A program made the translations under genes and the position numbers. The notes beneath the pieces were generated by a model, which was given only the letters and a program-made list of their open reading frames with translations, did no database searches and was not told the origin of the DNA. A DNA stretch of 64,000 nucleotides from Bradyrhizobium sp. ORS 285 (GTDB taxonomy: Bacteria > Pseudomonadota > Alphaproteobacteria > Rhizobiales > Xanthobacteraceae): assembly GCF_900176205.1 (NCBI RefSeq), contig NZ_LT859959.1:2377001-2441000 (forward strand). The letters are read 5' to 3'. Shown here one piece after another: positions 33,529 through 42,320 of the stretch; the first letter of the stretch is position 1, and each line of letters starts with the position of its first letter.

Positions 33529-34506
33529 ATGGCGAGCCCGTTCGAATCCTATGACGACCTCGACGATGCCGACGAGCGCCTCGGCTCCGCCGATCCGGCG
33601 GAGCGGCGGGTCGCGATCATCGCGCTGGGGCATTCCGGTGATCCGGCTGCGGTCGCGCATCTGGCGAAGATGGTGGCCGATCCCGCTGCCGGCGTTCGGC
33701 AGCAGGTGGCGATGGCGCTCGGTGAGTTCGACGGGCCGGAGGCGGCGGAGGCGCTGGTCCAGTTGCTCGTCGATCCCGAGCGGATCGTGGCATCAGCCGC
33801 GGCCGACAGTCTCGCCGAGTTCAAGGATCCGGCATCGGCTGACGCCATCCTCCCGCTGGTCAAGCATCCGCACGCCTTCGTCCGCATGGGTGCGCTGCGT
33901 GCCCTGAAGGAGCTCAGGCGCAAGGACACGCTGAAGCCCGCGCTGGAGGCGCTGCAGGACTCCGATGCCGCGGTCCGCGTGCAGGCGATCGGCGTCATCG
34001 GCTTCCTCAAGCTGGAGGAGTCCATTCCGGCGCTGACGGCGCTGATCGGCGATTCCGACGCGCATGTCCGTCGCGCCGCGGTCAGCGCGCTGGCCTTCTC
34101 GCATATGAAGATCGCTGCGGAGACCATCACCCGTGCGCTCAAGGATGCCGACTGGATGGTGCGCGAGATGGCGGCGGAGACGCTCGGCCTCAATGTCAAC
34201 GGTGCCGTCGCCGCCGACCCGTTGATTGCGTGCCTGGCGGATGAGTTCTGGCAGGTGCGGCTGAAGGCGATCCGCAGCCTCGGCCGGATGAAGATCGCCC
34301 ACGCCGTGCGGCCGATCGGCCGCTGCATCACCCACGAGCAGGCCAATCTGCGCAAGGAGGCGGCCGCTGCGCTCGGCGAGATCGCCGCGCCCGATGGTGA
34401 GCCGTTCCTGGCGCTCGTCGCCGACGATCTCGATCCCGACGTGCGCAAGAACGCCAGATGGGCCCTGCATCAGATCGCAGCCAGCAAGGCGCGGGCAGGC
34501 TCCTGA
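33529..34506 (+). CDS. HEAT-repeat (PBS-lyase-type) protein
   Basis: A 325-residue alpha-solenoid of about ten 31-residue HEAT repeats. Each carries the pattern VRxxAxxALG or close, for example AVAHLAKMVADPAAGVRQQV and LIGDSDAHVRRAAVSALAF. No signal peptide or membrane helix is visible. The start ATG 33529 follows GAGG by five bases; a longer frame from 33448 lies inside the ferredoxin. Such repeats are protein-binding surfaces, also found in phycobilin lyases (CpcE/F). Here it probably assembles or regulates the flavoprotein/ferredoxin complex; it ends the operon. Confidence 0.88.
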   Translation: MASPFESYDDLDDADERLGSADPAERRVAIIALGHSGDPAAVAHLAKMVADPAAGVRQQVAMALGEFDGPEAAEALVQLLVDPERIVASAAADSLAEFKDPASADAILPLVKHPHAFVRMGALRALKELRRKDTLKPALEALQDSDAAVRVQAIGVIGFLKLEESIPALTALIGDSDAHVRRAAVSALAFSHMKIAAETITRALKDADWMVREMAAETLGLNVNGAVAADPLIACLADEFWQVRLKAIRSLGRMKIAHAVRPIGRCITHEQANLRKEAAAALGEIAAPDGEPFLALVADDLDPDVRKNARWALHQIAASKARAGS

Positions 34507-34560
34507 CGGCGATCGCCGCAGTGGCCCGCGACCGTCCGTCACGCCATCATGTCCGGAATT

Positions 34561-34592
34561 GCCGGGCTTTTGTCATGCAATGACGGCCCGGT
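34561..34592 (+). terminator. Hairpin after HEAT-repeat gene
   Basis: CCGGGC (34562-34567) pairs with GCCCGG (34586-34591), and inside it GTCAT (34572-34576) pairs with ATGAC (34580-34584). This two-part stem 55 bases after the stop plausibly ends the flavoprotein operon. Confidence 0.5.
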
Positions 34593-34633
34593 CGCCTGTA
34601 TTCTGATCGCTTCACATCAGGGTGCAGACCGTC

Positions 34634-35083
34634 ATGACGAAAATTCACGTGAACGGCCGCGACTATGAGGTCGCGGCGGAGGCGGATACGCCATTGCTCT
34701 GGGTGCTCAGGGATACGCTTGGGCTGACCGGCACCAAATATGGCTGCGGCATCGCGCAATGCGGCGCGTGCACGGTCATGATCGACGGCCAGGCGACGCG
34801 GTCGTGCCAGGTGCCGCTCGACAGCATCGGCACGTCCGACATCCGCACTATCGATGCGATCGAGCAGGATGGCATCGGCCGCAAGGTCGTGGAGGCCTGG
34901 GTGGCGGACCAGGTGCCGCAATGCGGCTATTGCCAGTCCGGGCAGGTGATGGCGGCGACCGCGCTGCTCAAGCAGAATCCCAGGCCGTCCGACGCCGACA
35001 TCGCCGACGCCATGACCAATCTCTGCCGCTGCGGCACGTATAACCGCATTGCTGCCGCGATCCGTCGCGCGGCCCAGGCCTGA
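34634..35083 (+). CDS. [2Fe-2S] subunit of IorAB-type molybdenum oxidoreductase
   Basis: A 149-residue iron-sulfur subunit. The first cluster lies in YGCGIAQCGACTVMIDG (about 37-53) with a Cys in RSCQVPLDS; the second in QCGYCQSGQVM and CRCGTYNRI. The SGQVM and RCGTYNRI spellings are those of the isoquinoline 1-oxidoreductase alpha-subunit branch (IorA-like), not the CoxS branch. I use ATG 34634; a GTG at 34622 is possible. It precedes the large subunit by 12 bases. A FAD subunit is absent, as usual in this branch, where a cytochrome takes the electrons. Confidence 0.92.
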   Translation: MTKIHVNGRDYEVAAEADTPLLWVLRDTLGLTGTKYGCGIAQCGACTVMIDGQATRSCQVPLDSIGTSDIRTIDAIEQDGIGRKVVEAWVADQVPQCGYCQSGQVMAATALLKQNPRPSDADIADAMTNLCRCGTYNRIAAAIRRAAQA

Positions 35084-35095
35084 GGAGACCTCGTC

Positions 35096-37333
35096 ATGAA
35101 TGCTTTCCTCAAGACCGATTTGTCCGCCGCGCTGCCGTTGATCTCGGCGCAGGGCGTCACCAATTTGTCGCGCCGCCGCCTGCTCGGACTCGGTGTGGGC
35201 GCCTTCGTGCTTGGCACGCTGCTGCCGGCGTTGCGCGCGGAGGCGCAGAGTGCTGGATCCGTGAAGCCCGGCACGCGCGTGCCGGCATTCCTGGTCATCG
35301 GCAAGGACAACACGATCAAGCTGCTCAGCCCCTTCGTCGAAGGCGGGCAGGGCATCAATACCGGTCTCGCCCAGATCGTCGGCGAGGAGCTCGACGTCGA
35401 TCCGAGCCGCTTCGAGGTCGAGTGTGCGCCGCCCGGTCCCGACTACGCGATCATCAACGGTCTGCGGTTGACCGGTGGCAGCTTCTCGACACGATCGAGC
35501 TATGAGGTGATGCGCAAGCTCGGCGCCAGCGCGCGCGAGATGCTGATCCGGGCTGCGGCGGCCAAGCTGAACGTCAAGCCGGACACGCTGACGACCGAGG
35601 ATGGTCAGGTGGTGCATGCCGCGTCGAACCGGCGCGTGTCCTATGGCGAGGTCGCCGAGCAGGCGCTTGCTTTGACGCCCGCCGACAACGTGGCGCTGCG
35701 CGATCCCGCCACCTTCCGCTACATCCGCCAGCCGATGGCGCGGCTCGATGTCCGTGCCAAATCGACCGGCAAGGCGGTCTATGCGATCGATCAGAAGGTC
35801 GATGGCATGCTTTATGCCGCCATCCAGCATGCGCCGGTGCTCGGCACCGAGCCGGAGCGCATCGGCAACGAAGCGGCCGTGAAGGCGATGCCGGGCGTCG
35901 ACGCCGTGCACAGGCTGCCGGGCGCCGTCGCGGTCACGGCCGATAGCTGGTATCGCGCGCGCAAGGCGGTCGAGGCGCTGGACGTCGCGTGGTCCAAGGC
36001 GCCGGCGAGCGGCTTCGACGCGGTCGCGGCGGACTACTCCTCGGCCGGCCTGCTCGCCGCGCTGAAAGCGTCTGATGCGAGCGGCGTCTCCGCGGAGAAG
36101 GACGGCGATGTTGCGACGGCCTTTGCCGGCGCTGCCACCATCGTGGAAGCCGAGTACGACGCGCCCTATCTCGCGCATGGCCAGCTGGAGCCGCCGTCGT
36201 CGATGGCGCGCCTCAATCCCGACGGCTCGCTCGAATTGTGGGTGCCCAACCAGATGCCGGAGCTGTTCCAGGGCATCGCCGCCAAGCTCGCCGGCATCGC
36301 GCCGGACAAGGTGATCCTGCATTCGCCGATGCTCGGCGGCTTCTTCGGCCGCCACTTCGCCTATGGCTCGTCCAATCCGTTCCAGCAGGCGATCCTGCTG
36401 GCGAAGGCGACGCAGCGTCCGGTCAAGGTGCTGTGGTCGCGCGAGGAGGAGTTCAAGATGGACGCGCTGCGCCCCTTGAGCTTCAGCCGCTTCAAGGCGG
36501 CGCTCGACAAGGATGGCAAGCCCACAGCGATCCAGGTGCGCACCGTCGGCGAGGGGCCGATGGGCCGCTGGTTCGGTGTCACCGCCGGCGGCAAGGTCGA
36601 CAGCTCCGCGGTCGAGGGCATCGTCGAGAAGCCCTATGCGATCCCCCATCGCAGCATGGAATATGCGAAGTTCGCGCACCCCGTGACCATCGCGTTCTGG
36701 CGCTCGGTCGGCCACTCCATGAACGACTATTTCTACGAAGGCTTTCTTGACGAGATCGCCGATGCCGGCAAGCAGGATCCATATCAGCTGCGCCTTGCGT
36801 TGCTGAAGGACAGGCCGCGGCATCTGAAGCTGCTGGAGACGGTGGCGAAGATGTCGGGCGGGTGGAAGCGTGGGCCTTATGAAGCCGACGGCGGCAAGCG
36901 CGCGCGCGGCGTGGCGCTGGCCTCGCCGTTCGGCTCCGAGACGGCGACCATCGCCGAGGTCTCGCTGAAGCAAAGTGAGGTGCAGGTCCACAATCTCTGG
37001 ATCGCGTTCGATCCCGGCAGCATCGTCAATCCCGCGATCGTCAAGTCGCAGGTGGAGTCGGCGGCGGCGCTCGGCCTGTCGGCGGCGCTGTTCGAGGAGC
37101 TCGTCTACAAGGACGGCGTCCGGCAGTCGCATAATTTCGACGACTATCCGATCCTGTCGCGCAGCGCGATGCCGAAGGTCACGGTCGAGATCATCGAGAG
37201 CGGCGCGCCCATGGGCGGCGTCGGCGAGCCGGGCCTGCCGGGAATTGCGCCGGCGGTGGTCAATGCCGTCGCTGCGCTGACCGGCCGGCACGTGCGCAGC
37301 CTGCCGCTGGCGAAGGCGAAGCTCGGCGTTTGA
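35096..37333 (+). CDS. IorB-type Mo-binding subunit, Tat-exported
   Basis: A 745-residue Mo-binding subunit of the isoquinoline 1-oxidoreductase/aldehyde-dehydrogenase branch. A Tat signal with LSRRRLLGLGVGAF lies at residues 24-37, followed by a hydrophobic stretch and ALRAEA, so the complex is periplasmic. Mo-site pieces are SPMLGGFFGRHFAYG, FWRSVGHSMNDYFYEGFLDE and the catalytic glutamate loop GVGEPGLPGIAPAVVNAV near the C-terminus. No cytochrome c or XdhC-type maturation gene is next to it. The substrate is unknown; relatives oxidise N-heterocycles or aldehydes. Confidence 0.9.
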   Translation: MNAFLKTDLSAALPLISAQGVTNLSRRRLLGLGVGAFVLGTLLPALRAEAQSAGSVKPGTRVPAFLVIGKDNTIKLLSPFVEGGQGINTGLAQIVGEELDVDPSRFEVECAPPGPDYAIINGLRLTGGSFSTRSSYEVMRKLGASAREMLIRAAAAKLNVKPDTLTTEDGQVVHAASNRRVSYGEVAEQALALTPADNVALRDPATFRYIRQPMARLDVRAKSTGKAVYAIDQKVDGMLYAAIQHAPVLGTEPERIGNEAAVKAMPGVDAVHRLPGAVAVTADSWYRARKAVEALDVAWSKAPASGFDAVAADYSSAGLLAALKASDASGVSAEKDGDVATAFAGAATIVEAEYDAPYLAHGQLEPPSSMARLNPDGSLELWVPNQMPELFQGIAAKLAGIAPDKVILHSPMLGGFFGRHFAYGSSNPFQQAILLAKATQRPVKVLWSREEEFKMDALRPLSFSRFKAALDKDGKPTAIQVRTVGEGPMGRWFGVTAGGKVDSSAVEGIVEKPYAIPHRSMEYAKFAHPVTIAFWRSVGHSMNDYFYEGFLDEIADAGKQDPYQLRLALLKDRPRHLKLLETVAKMSGGWKRGPYEADGGKRARGVALASPFGSETATIAEVSLKQSEVQVHNLWIAFDPGSIVNPAIVKSQVESAAALGLSAALFEELVYKDGVRQSHNFDDYPILSRSAMPKVTVEIIESGAPMGGVGEPGLPGIAPAVVNAVAALTGRHVRSLPLAKAKLGV

Positions 37334-37359
37334 TACAAGTCTGCCATTCAGAAAAGTCT

Positions 37360-37386
37360 GCATCCCGGCACAGCGTGCCGGGATGC
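37360..37386. terminator. Bidirectional terminator between convergent genes
   Basis: A perfect 11-bp stem (37360-37370 with 37376-37386) and a 5-base loop, followed by TTTGTC on the plus strand and preceded by AAAAG that gives a U-tract on the minus strand. It ends both the IorB-type gene and the hydrolase gene. Confidence 0.85.
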
Positions 37387-37393
37387 TTTGTCA

Positions 37394-38212
37394 TCAGCGC
37401 GTGAGAAATCTGTCCACTTCGGCCGCGAAGTCGTCGATCTCCTGAAACAGGAAGGCGTGGCCGGCGTCCGGATACAGCACGAGCTTGGCGTCGGGCGCCT
37501 GCTGCGACAGCACGTAGGAGCGGTAGGCCGGCAGCATCACGTCGTGCGCGCCATTCGCGACCAGCATCGGCATGGGCAACTCCTTCGCCCGATGCAGCAC
37601 GCCGGGCCAGGTCGAGATCGCCTTGACCTGGGCCATGAACGAGGCCGCCGTCACCTTTGGCCCGAGCTGCGGCTGCGTGGCGATGCGCGCCAGCGACGCG
37701 CGTCCGGCGGCCACCGCCGTTTCGGTTTCAGGATAAAACAGAAACAGGAAATCGTCCGGTCCGTTCTCCGGCTTGGTCATCACCTGTGCGACGCGCGGAT
37801 GCGCCTGTGGTCCGTCCGCGATCGGACCGGGGCTCGATCCGGCAACGATCAGCCGGCGCACCAGATGCGGCGCGTCGAGCGCGAGCTGCTGGGCGACCAC
37901 GCCGCCGAGCGACCAGCCGAGCACGTCCGCCTGGCCGAGGCCGAGCAGACTCATCAGTTCGGCCGCAACGGTCGCGATGCCGCCGATGCTGTCCGGCACC
38001 TCGCCCTCGGAGCGGCCGATCCCTGAGCTATCGAAGCGGATCACACGGCGCTCGGCCGCGATCGCCTCGATGAAGGCGGGGTCCCAATCGTCCATGGTGC
38101 CGCGAAAGCGCTGCAACAGCAGCAGCGGCACGCCGGCGGCTGGGCCGTCCTCGCGCCAGGCGAGCTTGCCGCGTGAGGTGGCCAGCCAACGGATGGTGAC
38201 GTCGTCGCTCAT
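37394..38212 (-). CDS. Alpha/beta hydrolase
   Basis: A 272-residue alpha/beta-hydrolase fold protein. The nucleophile elbow is GWSLGG (about 98-103); the acid is probably the Asp in NGAHDVMLPAY (about 219) and the His lies in PDAGHAFLFQE (about 248). The oxyanion HG position is replaced by RFRGTMDDW. No signal peptide is visible. The family includes esterases, lactonases and C-C hydrolases; nothing narrower can be read. It lies 80 bases behind the GlxA-type regulator on the same strand and is probably co-transcribed. Confidence 0.85.
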   Translation of the reverse strand: MSDDVTIRWLATSRGKLAWREDGPAAGVPLLLLQRFRGTMDDWDPAFIEAIAAERRVIRFDSSGIGRSEGEVPDSIGGIATVAAELMSLLGLGQADVLGWSLGGVVAQQLALDAPHLVRRLIVAGSSPGPIADGPQAHPRVAQVMTKPENGPDDFLFLFYPETETAVAAGRASLARIATQPQLGPKVTAASFMAQVKAISTWPGVLHRAKELPMPMLVANGAHDVMLPAYRSYVLSQQAPDAKLVLYPDAGHAFLFQEIDDFAAEVDRFLTR

Positions 38213-38292
38213 GATCTCTCTCCTCGGTACGTCCGATGAGACGAGAGCGTAGGAGAGGCGAGCTACGCCTCAAACGACGCAGAAGCGTCGAT

Positions 38293-39261
38293 TCAGGACA
38301 CGTCACCTGCTGCTTCCCCAGGCTCGCCGTCGATCAGCCGCAGGCTGCGGCGCAGACTCTGCGGCGGCTGGCCGAAGAAGCGCAGGAAGGCGCGGCGCAT
38401 GCGGTCGCGATCGGCAAAGCCGGTGTCGCGAGCCACGAGATCCATCGAATGGCGACCATCCTCGAGCATGGCCTTGGCCGCCTCGAGCCGCAGACGCTCG
38501 ACGGCCTTGGCCGGCGATTGTCCGGTCTCCTCGCGGAAGATGCGGCTGAACTGGCGCGGGCTCAGGCTGGCGGCCTCGGCGAGCTCCTCGACGCTCAGCG
38601 GGTTGCGCAGGTTTTCCTTGGCATAAGTGAGCGCACGGCGCACGCGGTCGGAGCGCGGCTCGAGTTCCAGCAACGCCGAGAATTGCGACTGTCCGCCGGG
38701 ACGGCGGTGATAGACGACGAGGCGCCGCGCCACGGCGCGCGACAACTCGGCGCCGTGATCGTCCTCGATCAGCGCCAGCGCGAGGTCGATCGCCGCGGTC
38801 ATGCCGGCCGATGTCCAGATGTTGCCGTCGGACACGAAGATGCGGTCGTCGTCGACGCGGACCGTGGGGAAACGCTGCTGCAGCGCGCTCGCATGGGCCC
38901 AATGCGTGGTCGCGCTGCGGCCGTCGAGCAGGCCGGCCTCGGCCAGCAGGAACGCGCCGGTGCAGACCCCGGCGACGCGGCGGCACTTCTCACCGGCCTC
39001 CGTAATATAGGCGCGCAGCGCGGGACTCGCCGGCCGCGGCAGCAATTCGCCGACGACCATGAGCGTGTCGGGAAAATCGCCCAAGGGCTGGGTGTCGATG
39101 CGCACGCCCAAGGTCGAGCGGATCGGGCCGCCATGCTCGGACATGATGTTCACGCGATAGATCTGCTCGCCTTTCTGGATGTTGGCGAATTCGAACGCGG
39201 TCGAGGCCGCAACGCCCATGATCTGGAAGCCGTCCTCCATGATGAAGCCGATCTGACGCAA
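38293..39261 (-). CDS. GlxA-type AraC-family regulator with DJ-1/PfpI domain
   Basis: A 322-residue regulator. Residues 1-180 are a DJ-1/PfpI (class I glutamine amidotransferase-like) domain, opening RQIGFIMEDGFQIMGVAAS and holding the Cys elbow GVCTGAFLLAEAGLL. The last 100 residues are the AraC double HTH (VEELAEAASLSPRQFSRIFR, and DTGFADRDRMRRAFLRFFG). The start is a TTG at 39261 with AAAGG eight bases before; the next ATG (39240) would cut the first strand. It is divergent from an SDR gene, with a clear inverted repeat in the shared promoter. Confidence 0.87.
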   Translation of the reverse strand: MRQIGFIMEDGFQIMGVAASTAFEFANIQKGEQIYRVNIMSEHGGPIRSTLGVRIDTQPLGDFPDTLMVVGELLPRPASPALRAYITEAGEKCRRVAGVCTGAFLLAEAGLLDGRSATTHWAHASALQQRFPTVRVDDDRIFVSDGNIWTSAGMTAAIDLALALIEDDHGAELSRAVARRLVVYHRRPGGQSQFSALLELEPRSDRVRRALTYAKENLRNPLSVEELAEAASLSPRQFSRIFREETGQSPAKAVERLRLEAAKAMLEDGRHSMDLVARDTGFADRDRMRRAFLRFFGQPPQSLRRSLRLIDGEPGEAAGDVS

Positions 39262-39292
39262 CGCGATACCTTTCGTGTCTCGATTTGCCGTT

Positions 39293-39314
39293 TATATGTC
39301 GTTTGAGACATATA
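39293..39314. promoter_or_regulatory. Inverted repeat in divergent GlxA/SDR promoter
   Basis: TATATGTC (39293-39300) and GACATATA (39307-39314) are exact complements separated by GTTTGA. The site sits between the GlxA-type regulator and the SDR gene and is a candidate operator for either direction. Confidence 0.55.
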
Positions 39315-39383
39315 GGCCCAGCGCTACCTTCTCGCAACGCAACAAGCTCCGTCTCTGGCGGACACGAGAAGGGAAATCCTGCC

Positions 39384-40178
39384 ATGACCAGCCAGACCAA
39401 AGGCACCGTCCTCATCACCGGCGCCTCCTCGGGCATCGGCGCCGTTTATGCCGAGCGGTTCGCTGCGCGCGGCCATGATCTCATCCTGGTCGCCCGCAAC
39501 CAGGATCGCCTGAACGCGATCGCCGACAAGCTGGCGACGCGCCACGGCGTCAAGGTGAAGACGCTGGTCGCCGACCTCACGGCGCGCGACGATCTCGCCA
39601 AGGTCGAGGCGGTTTTGACGGCCGACGCCTCGATCACCCACCTCGTCAACAATGCGGGCTTCGGCAGCGCCGCGCCGCTGGCCAGCGCCTCCGTCGATGA
39701 GATGGAGAAGATGGTCGCGATCAACGTGACGGCGCCGCTGCGGCTGACCTACGCGGCCGTGCCGCAATTCGTCGCGCGCAAGCAGGGCACCATCATCAAT
39801 ATCGCCTCCATCGTCGCGATCGGGCCGGAGGTTTTGAACGGCGTCTATGGCGGCACTAAATCCTTCGTGCTCGCCTTCAGCCAGTCGCTGCGAAAGGAGC
39901 TCGCCGGCACCGGCGTGCATGTCCAGGTCGTGCTGCCCGGCGCGACCGGCACCGAGTTCTGGGACATCGCCGGTCTGCCGGCGAGCAACCTGCCAAAGGA
40001 GTGGGTGATGACACCTGCCGATCTGGTCGACGCCGCGCTGCGCGGGCTCGATCGCGGTGAGTTCGCCACCGTGCCCTCGCTCGCCGACGGCGCGGAGTTC
40101 GACGCCTGGGAAGCCGCGCGGCAGGCCATGCTGCCGCATCTGTCGAGCGCGGAGGTTGCCGAGCGTTATCGCTCCTGA
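39384..40178 (+). CDS. Short-chain dehydrogenase/reductase
   Basis: A 264-residue classical SDR. The cofactor motif TGASSGIGAVYAERFAARG lies at residues 11-29, NNAG in LVNNAGFGSAAPL, the catalytic Ser in NIASIVAIG, and YGGTK (YxxxK) in GVYGGTKSFVLAFS. The final 30 residues fit the family's variable substrate end. The start ATG 39384 follows GAAGGGA. NADPH is likely because Arg residues follow the first strand (AARG). Its substrate is unknown; it is probably controlled with the divergent GlxA gene. Confidence 0.9.
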   Translation: MTSQTKGTVLITGASSGIGAVYAERFAARGHDLILVARNQDRLNAIADKLATRHGVKVKTLVADLTARDDLAKVEAVLTADASITHLVNNAGFGSAAPLASASVDEMEKMVAINVTAPLRLTYAAVPQFVARKQGTIINIASIVAIGPEVLNGVYGGTKSFVLAFSQSLRKELAGTGVHVQVVLPGATGTEFWDIAGLPASNLPKEWVMTPADLVDAALRGLDRGEFATVPSLADGAEFDAWEAARQAMLPHLSSAEVAERYRS

Positions 40179-40329
40179 TGCGAGTTGGGCTCAGCCATGC
40201 GCTGGGCCCAACCGACAATCCGGTGAAGACATCATCGGGCTCTGCGCTCCGGCCCGGAGTCGGACGAGCGCGCAGACGTTCGTCTTGCTAGTCTTCCTGA
40301 CACTATCGACAACCATCGGAGCAAACGCC

Positions 40330-40734
40330 ATGAACCCGCAGGGGCTGATCACGCTGCCAAGCCAGAACGATCCAGGCACGACGATGCGCAAGCTGCAGGA
40401 CGCGGTCAGAGCGAAGGGTATGACGATCTTCGCCCACATCGATCATGCGGCCGGCGCTGCCGAAGTCGGGATGACGCTGCGCCCCACGGATCTGCTGATC
40501 TTCGGCAGCGCCAAGGGCGGAACGCCGCTGATGCAGGCGGCGCAGAGCATCGGCATCGATCTGCCGCTGAAGATCCTGGTCTGGCAGGATGCCGAGGGAC
40601 GGACCTGGCTGTCCTACAACGATCCGGCCTGGCTGGCGCAGCGACATGGCGGGCCGGCGGGTGCGGAGGGCGCGGTGCAGGCCATGAGCGGCGCGCTCAA
40701 GGCGATCGCCGGCACCGCGACGTCAGCAGAGTAG
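40330..40734 (+). CDS. DUF302-family protein
   Basis: A 134-residue protein of the DUF302 family, small proteins of unknown role. Typical blocks are MTIFAHIDHAAGAAEVG, LRPTDLLIFGSAKGGTPLMQ, and DLPLKILVWQDAEGRTWLSYN. I use ATG 40330. The 25 codons before it, in frame, read like a signal peptide (FVLLVFLTLSTTIGANA), but no ATG, GTG or TTG starts them, so an export signal remains unproved. The gene follows the SDR after 150 bp and leads the membrane-protein pair. Confidence 0.83.
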   Translation: MNPQGLITLPSQNDPGTTMRKLQDAVRAKGMTIFAHIDHAAGAAEVGMTLRPTDLLIFGSAKGGTPLMQAAQSIGIDLPLKILVWQDAEGRTWLSYNDPAWLAQRHGGPAGAEGAVQAMSGALKAIAGTATSAE

Positions 40735-40743
40735 AGCCGCGCG

Positions 40744-41094
40744 ATGCCGGTCATTCCCTGGAGGTCGTTGTGGCGAGAGATGGTGTCGGGCGCGCGCACG
40801 ATGGGCGTCGGGGCCTATCTGCTCGTCGGCGCGCTGGTGCTGATGCTGGTGGCGGTGATCGTCGTCGCCATTCTCGGATGGTCGTCCGCGGAAGGCACTG
40901 ACGTGCCGTCGTCGGGCTATGCTGCGCTCGCCATCGGCGTGGTGTTCTCCATGGTCTGCGGCGTCGGGCTGATGGTTTTGGTGTTTTATAGCAGCCGGGC
41001 CGGCTATGACGAGCCGCCGAAGCTCGTTGCGGACACGACAGACGACGAGCCCGGATCGGAGCGTAATGCATTTTCCCGTCGGAGTGATCGATGA
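40744..41094 (+). CDS. Small two-helix membrane protein, unknown
   Basis: A 116-residue protein I do not recognise. Two hydrophobic helices are clear (about 22-46 and 60-82), the second ending at a conserved-looking FYSSRAGYDE. The C-terminus is acidic then basic (DDEPGSER, SRRSDR) and overlaps the next gene by four bases. It is nine bases behind the DUF302 gene. Co-translation with the TehA/SLAC1-type channel suggests an accessory role in that membrane assembly. Confidence 0.7.
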   Translation: MPVIPWRSLWREMVSGARTMGVGAYLLVGALVLMLVAVIVVAILGWSSAEGTDVPSSGYAALAIGVVFSMVCGVGLMVLVFYSSRAGYDEPPKLVADTTDDEPGSERNAFSRRSDR

Positions 41095-42074
41095 CCGCGC
41101 GCATAGTCAAGCTTCCGCTGATTCCGGCGTCCTTCTTCGGCATCGTGCTCGGCATCATCGGGCTCGGCAACAGCTGGCGCGCGGCGCATCAGCTGTGGGG
41201 ATTGCCGGCCGACATCGGGGAAGTCCTGATGGCGGTGGGCGTTGTCGTCTGGGCCGTCATTGTCTTGTTCTATGCGGCGAAGTGGATCTTCTCCGCCGAT
41301 GCGGCTCTGTCGGAGGCACTGCATCCGGTCCAGTGCTGCTTCATTGGACTGGCCGGTGTCTCGACCATGCTGGTCGCGATCGCGGCACAGCCCTATCACC
41401 AGACCGCCGCGCTTGTCGTCTACGCCATCGGTCTCGTCTTCACGCTCGGCTTCGCGCTATGGCGCACCGGTCAATTGTGGCGCGGCGGCCGCGATCCTGC
41501 AGCCTCGACGCCGGTGCTGTACTTGCCGACGGTGGCAGGATCTTTCGTCACGGCGATCGGGGCAGCGGCGCTGGGCTTTGCTGATTGGGGTCGTCTCGCC
41601 TTCGGTGCAGGACTGTTTTCCTGGCTGGCGGTGGAGTCGGTCCTGCTGCACCGGCTGTACACGGCCGATGCGTTGCCGGCCACGATCCGTCCGACTCTGG
41701 GAATTCAGTTGGCGCCGCCGACCGTCGGCGCGCTGGCCTATCTCAGCGTGACCGAGGGGCAGCCCGACATGGTGGTCAGCGCGCTGATCGGCTATGGCAT
41801 GCTGCAATTGCTGCTGCTCGTCCGGCTGCTGCCATGGATCCTGGAGCATCGGCTCTCGGCATCCTATTGGGGCTTCTCGTTCGGCCTGACCGCGCTTGCC
41901 AGTTCGTTACTGAAGATGGTGATCCGCGGCGACCATGGACCTGCCGCGACGCTGGCGCCGATCGTGTTCGTGTTCGTGAATCTCGTCATCGGGGCGCTGG
42001 TGCTACGCACGCTCTGGCTTCTCGTCTCAGGCCGGATTCTCGCGCCGCCTGTCGCTGCTCCGCAGCAGGCTTGA
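41091..42074 (+). CDS. TehA/SLAC1-type anion channel
   Basis: A 327-residue membrane protein with about ten hydrophobic helices of the TDT (tellurite-resistance/dicarboxylate transporter) family. The opening KLPLIPASFFGIVLGIIGLGN and the internal LAPPTVGALAYLSV fit TehA-type channels. Family members conduct small anions. ATG 41091 overlaps the stop of the small membrane protein. No tellurite-methyltransferase (TehB) is adjacent. Transported ion unknown. Confidence 0.83.
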   Translation: MTARIVKLPLIPASFFGIVLGIIGLGNSWRAAHQLWGLPADIGEVLMAVGVVVWAVIVLFYAAKWIFSADAALSEALHPVQCCFIGLAGVSTMLVAIAAQPYHQTAALVVYAIGLVFTLGFALWRTGQLWRGGRDPAASTPVLYLPTVAGSFVTAIGAAALGFADWGRLAFGAGLFSWLAVESVLLHRLYTADALPATIRPTLGIQLAPPTVGALAYLSVTEGQPDMVVSALIGYGMLQLLLLVRLLPWILEHRLSASYWGFSFGLTALASSLLKMVIRGDHGPAATLAPIVFVFVNLVIGALVLRTLWLLVSGRILAPPVAAPQQA

Positions 42075-42320
42075 ACCGAGCGGCCGTGGGCTCGCGTCAT
42101 CTCGCTATTGCGTCGCGACCTGCTGATAACCGGATGCTATAGCCGCTAGCTCAAATCCGTATTTCCGCTCACGGCAGGCCCTCACTTAGCTTCAAGCTCC
42201 AAAATACGCTCGAACGCGGCACGCGGGCCTTTGGCTTCGACGTGCCGGACAGAAGGCGCGCAGATCCAATCTGCCGCCGTGATCGAGCCGGGGTGAAGCG
42301 ACAAGGGCTTAAGGCAGCGG

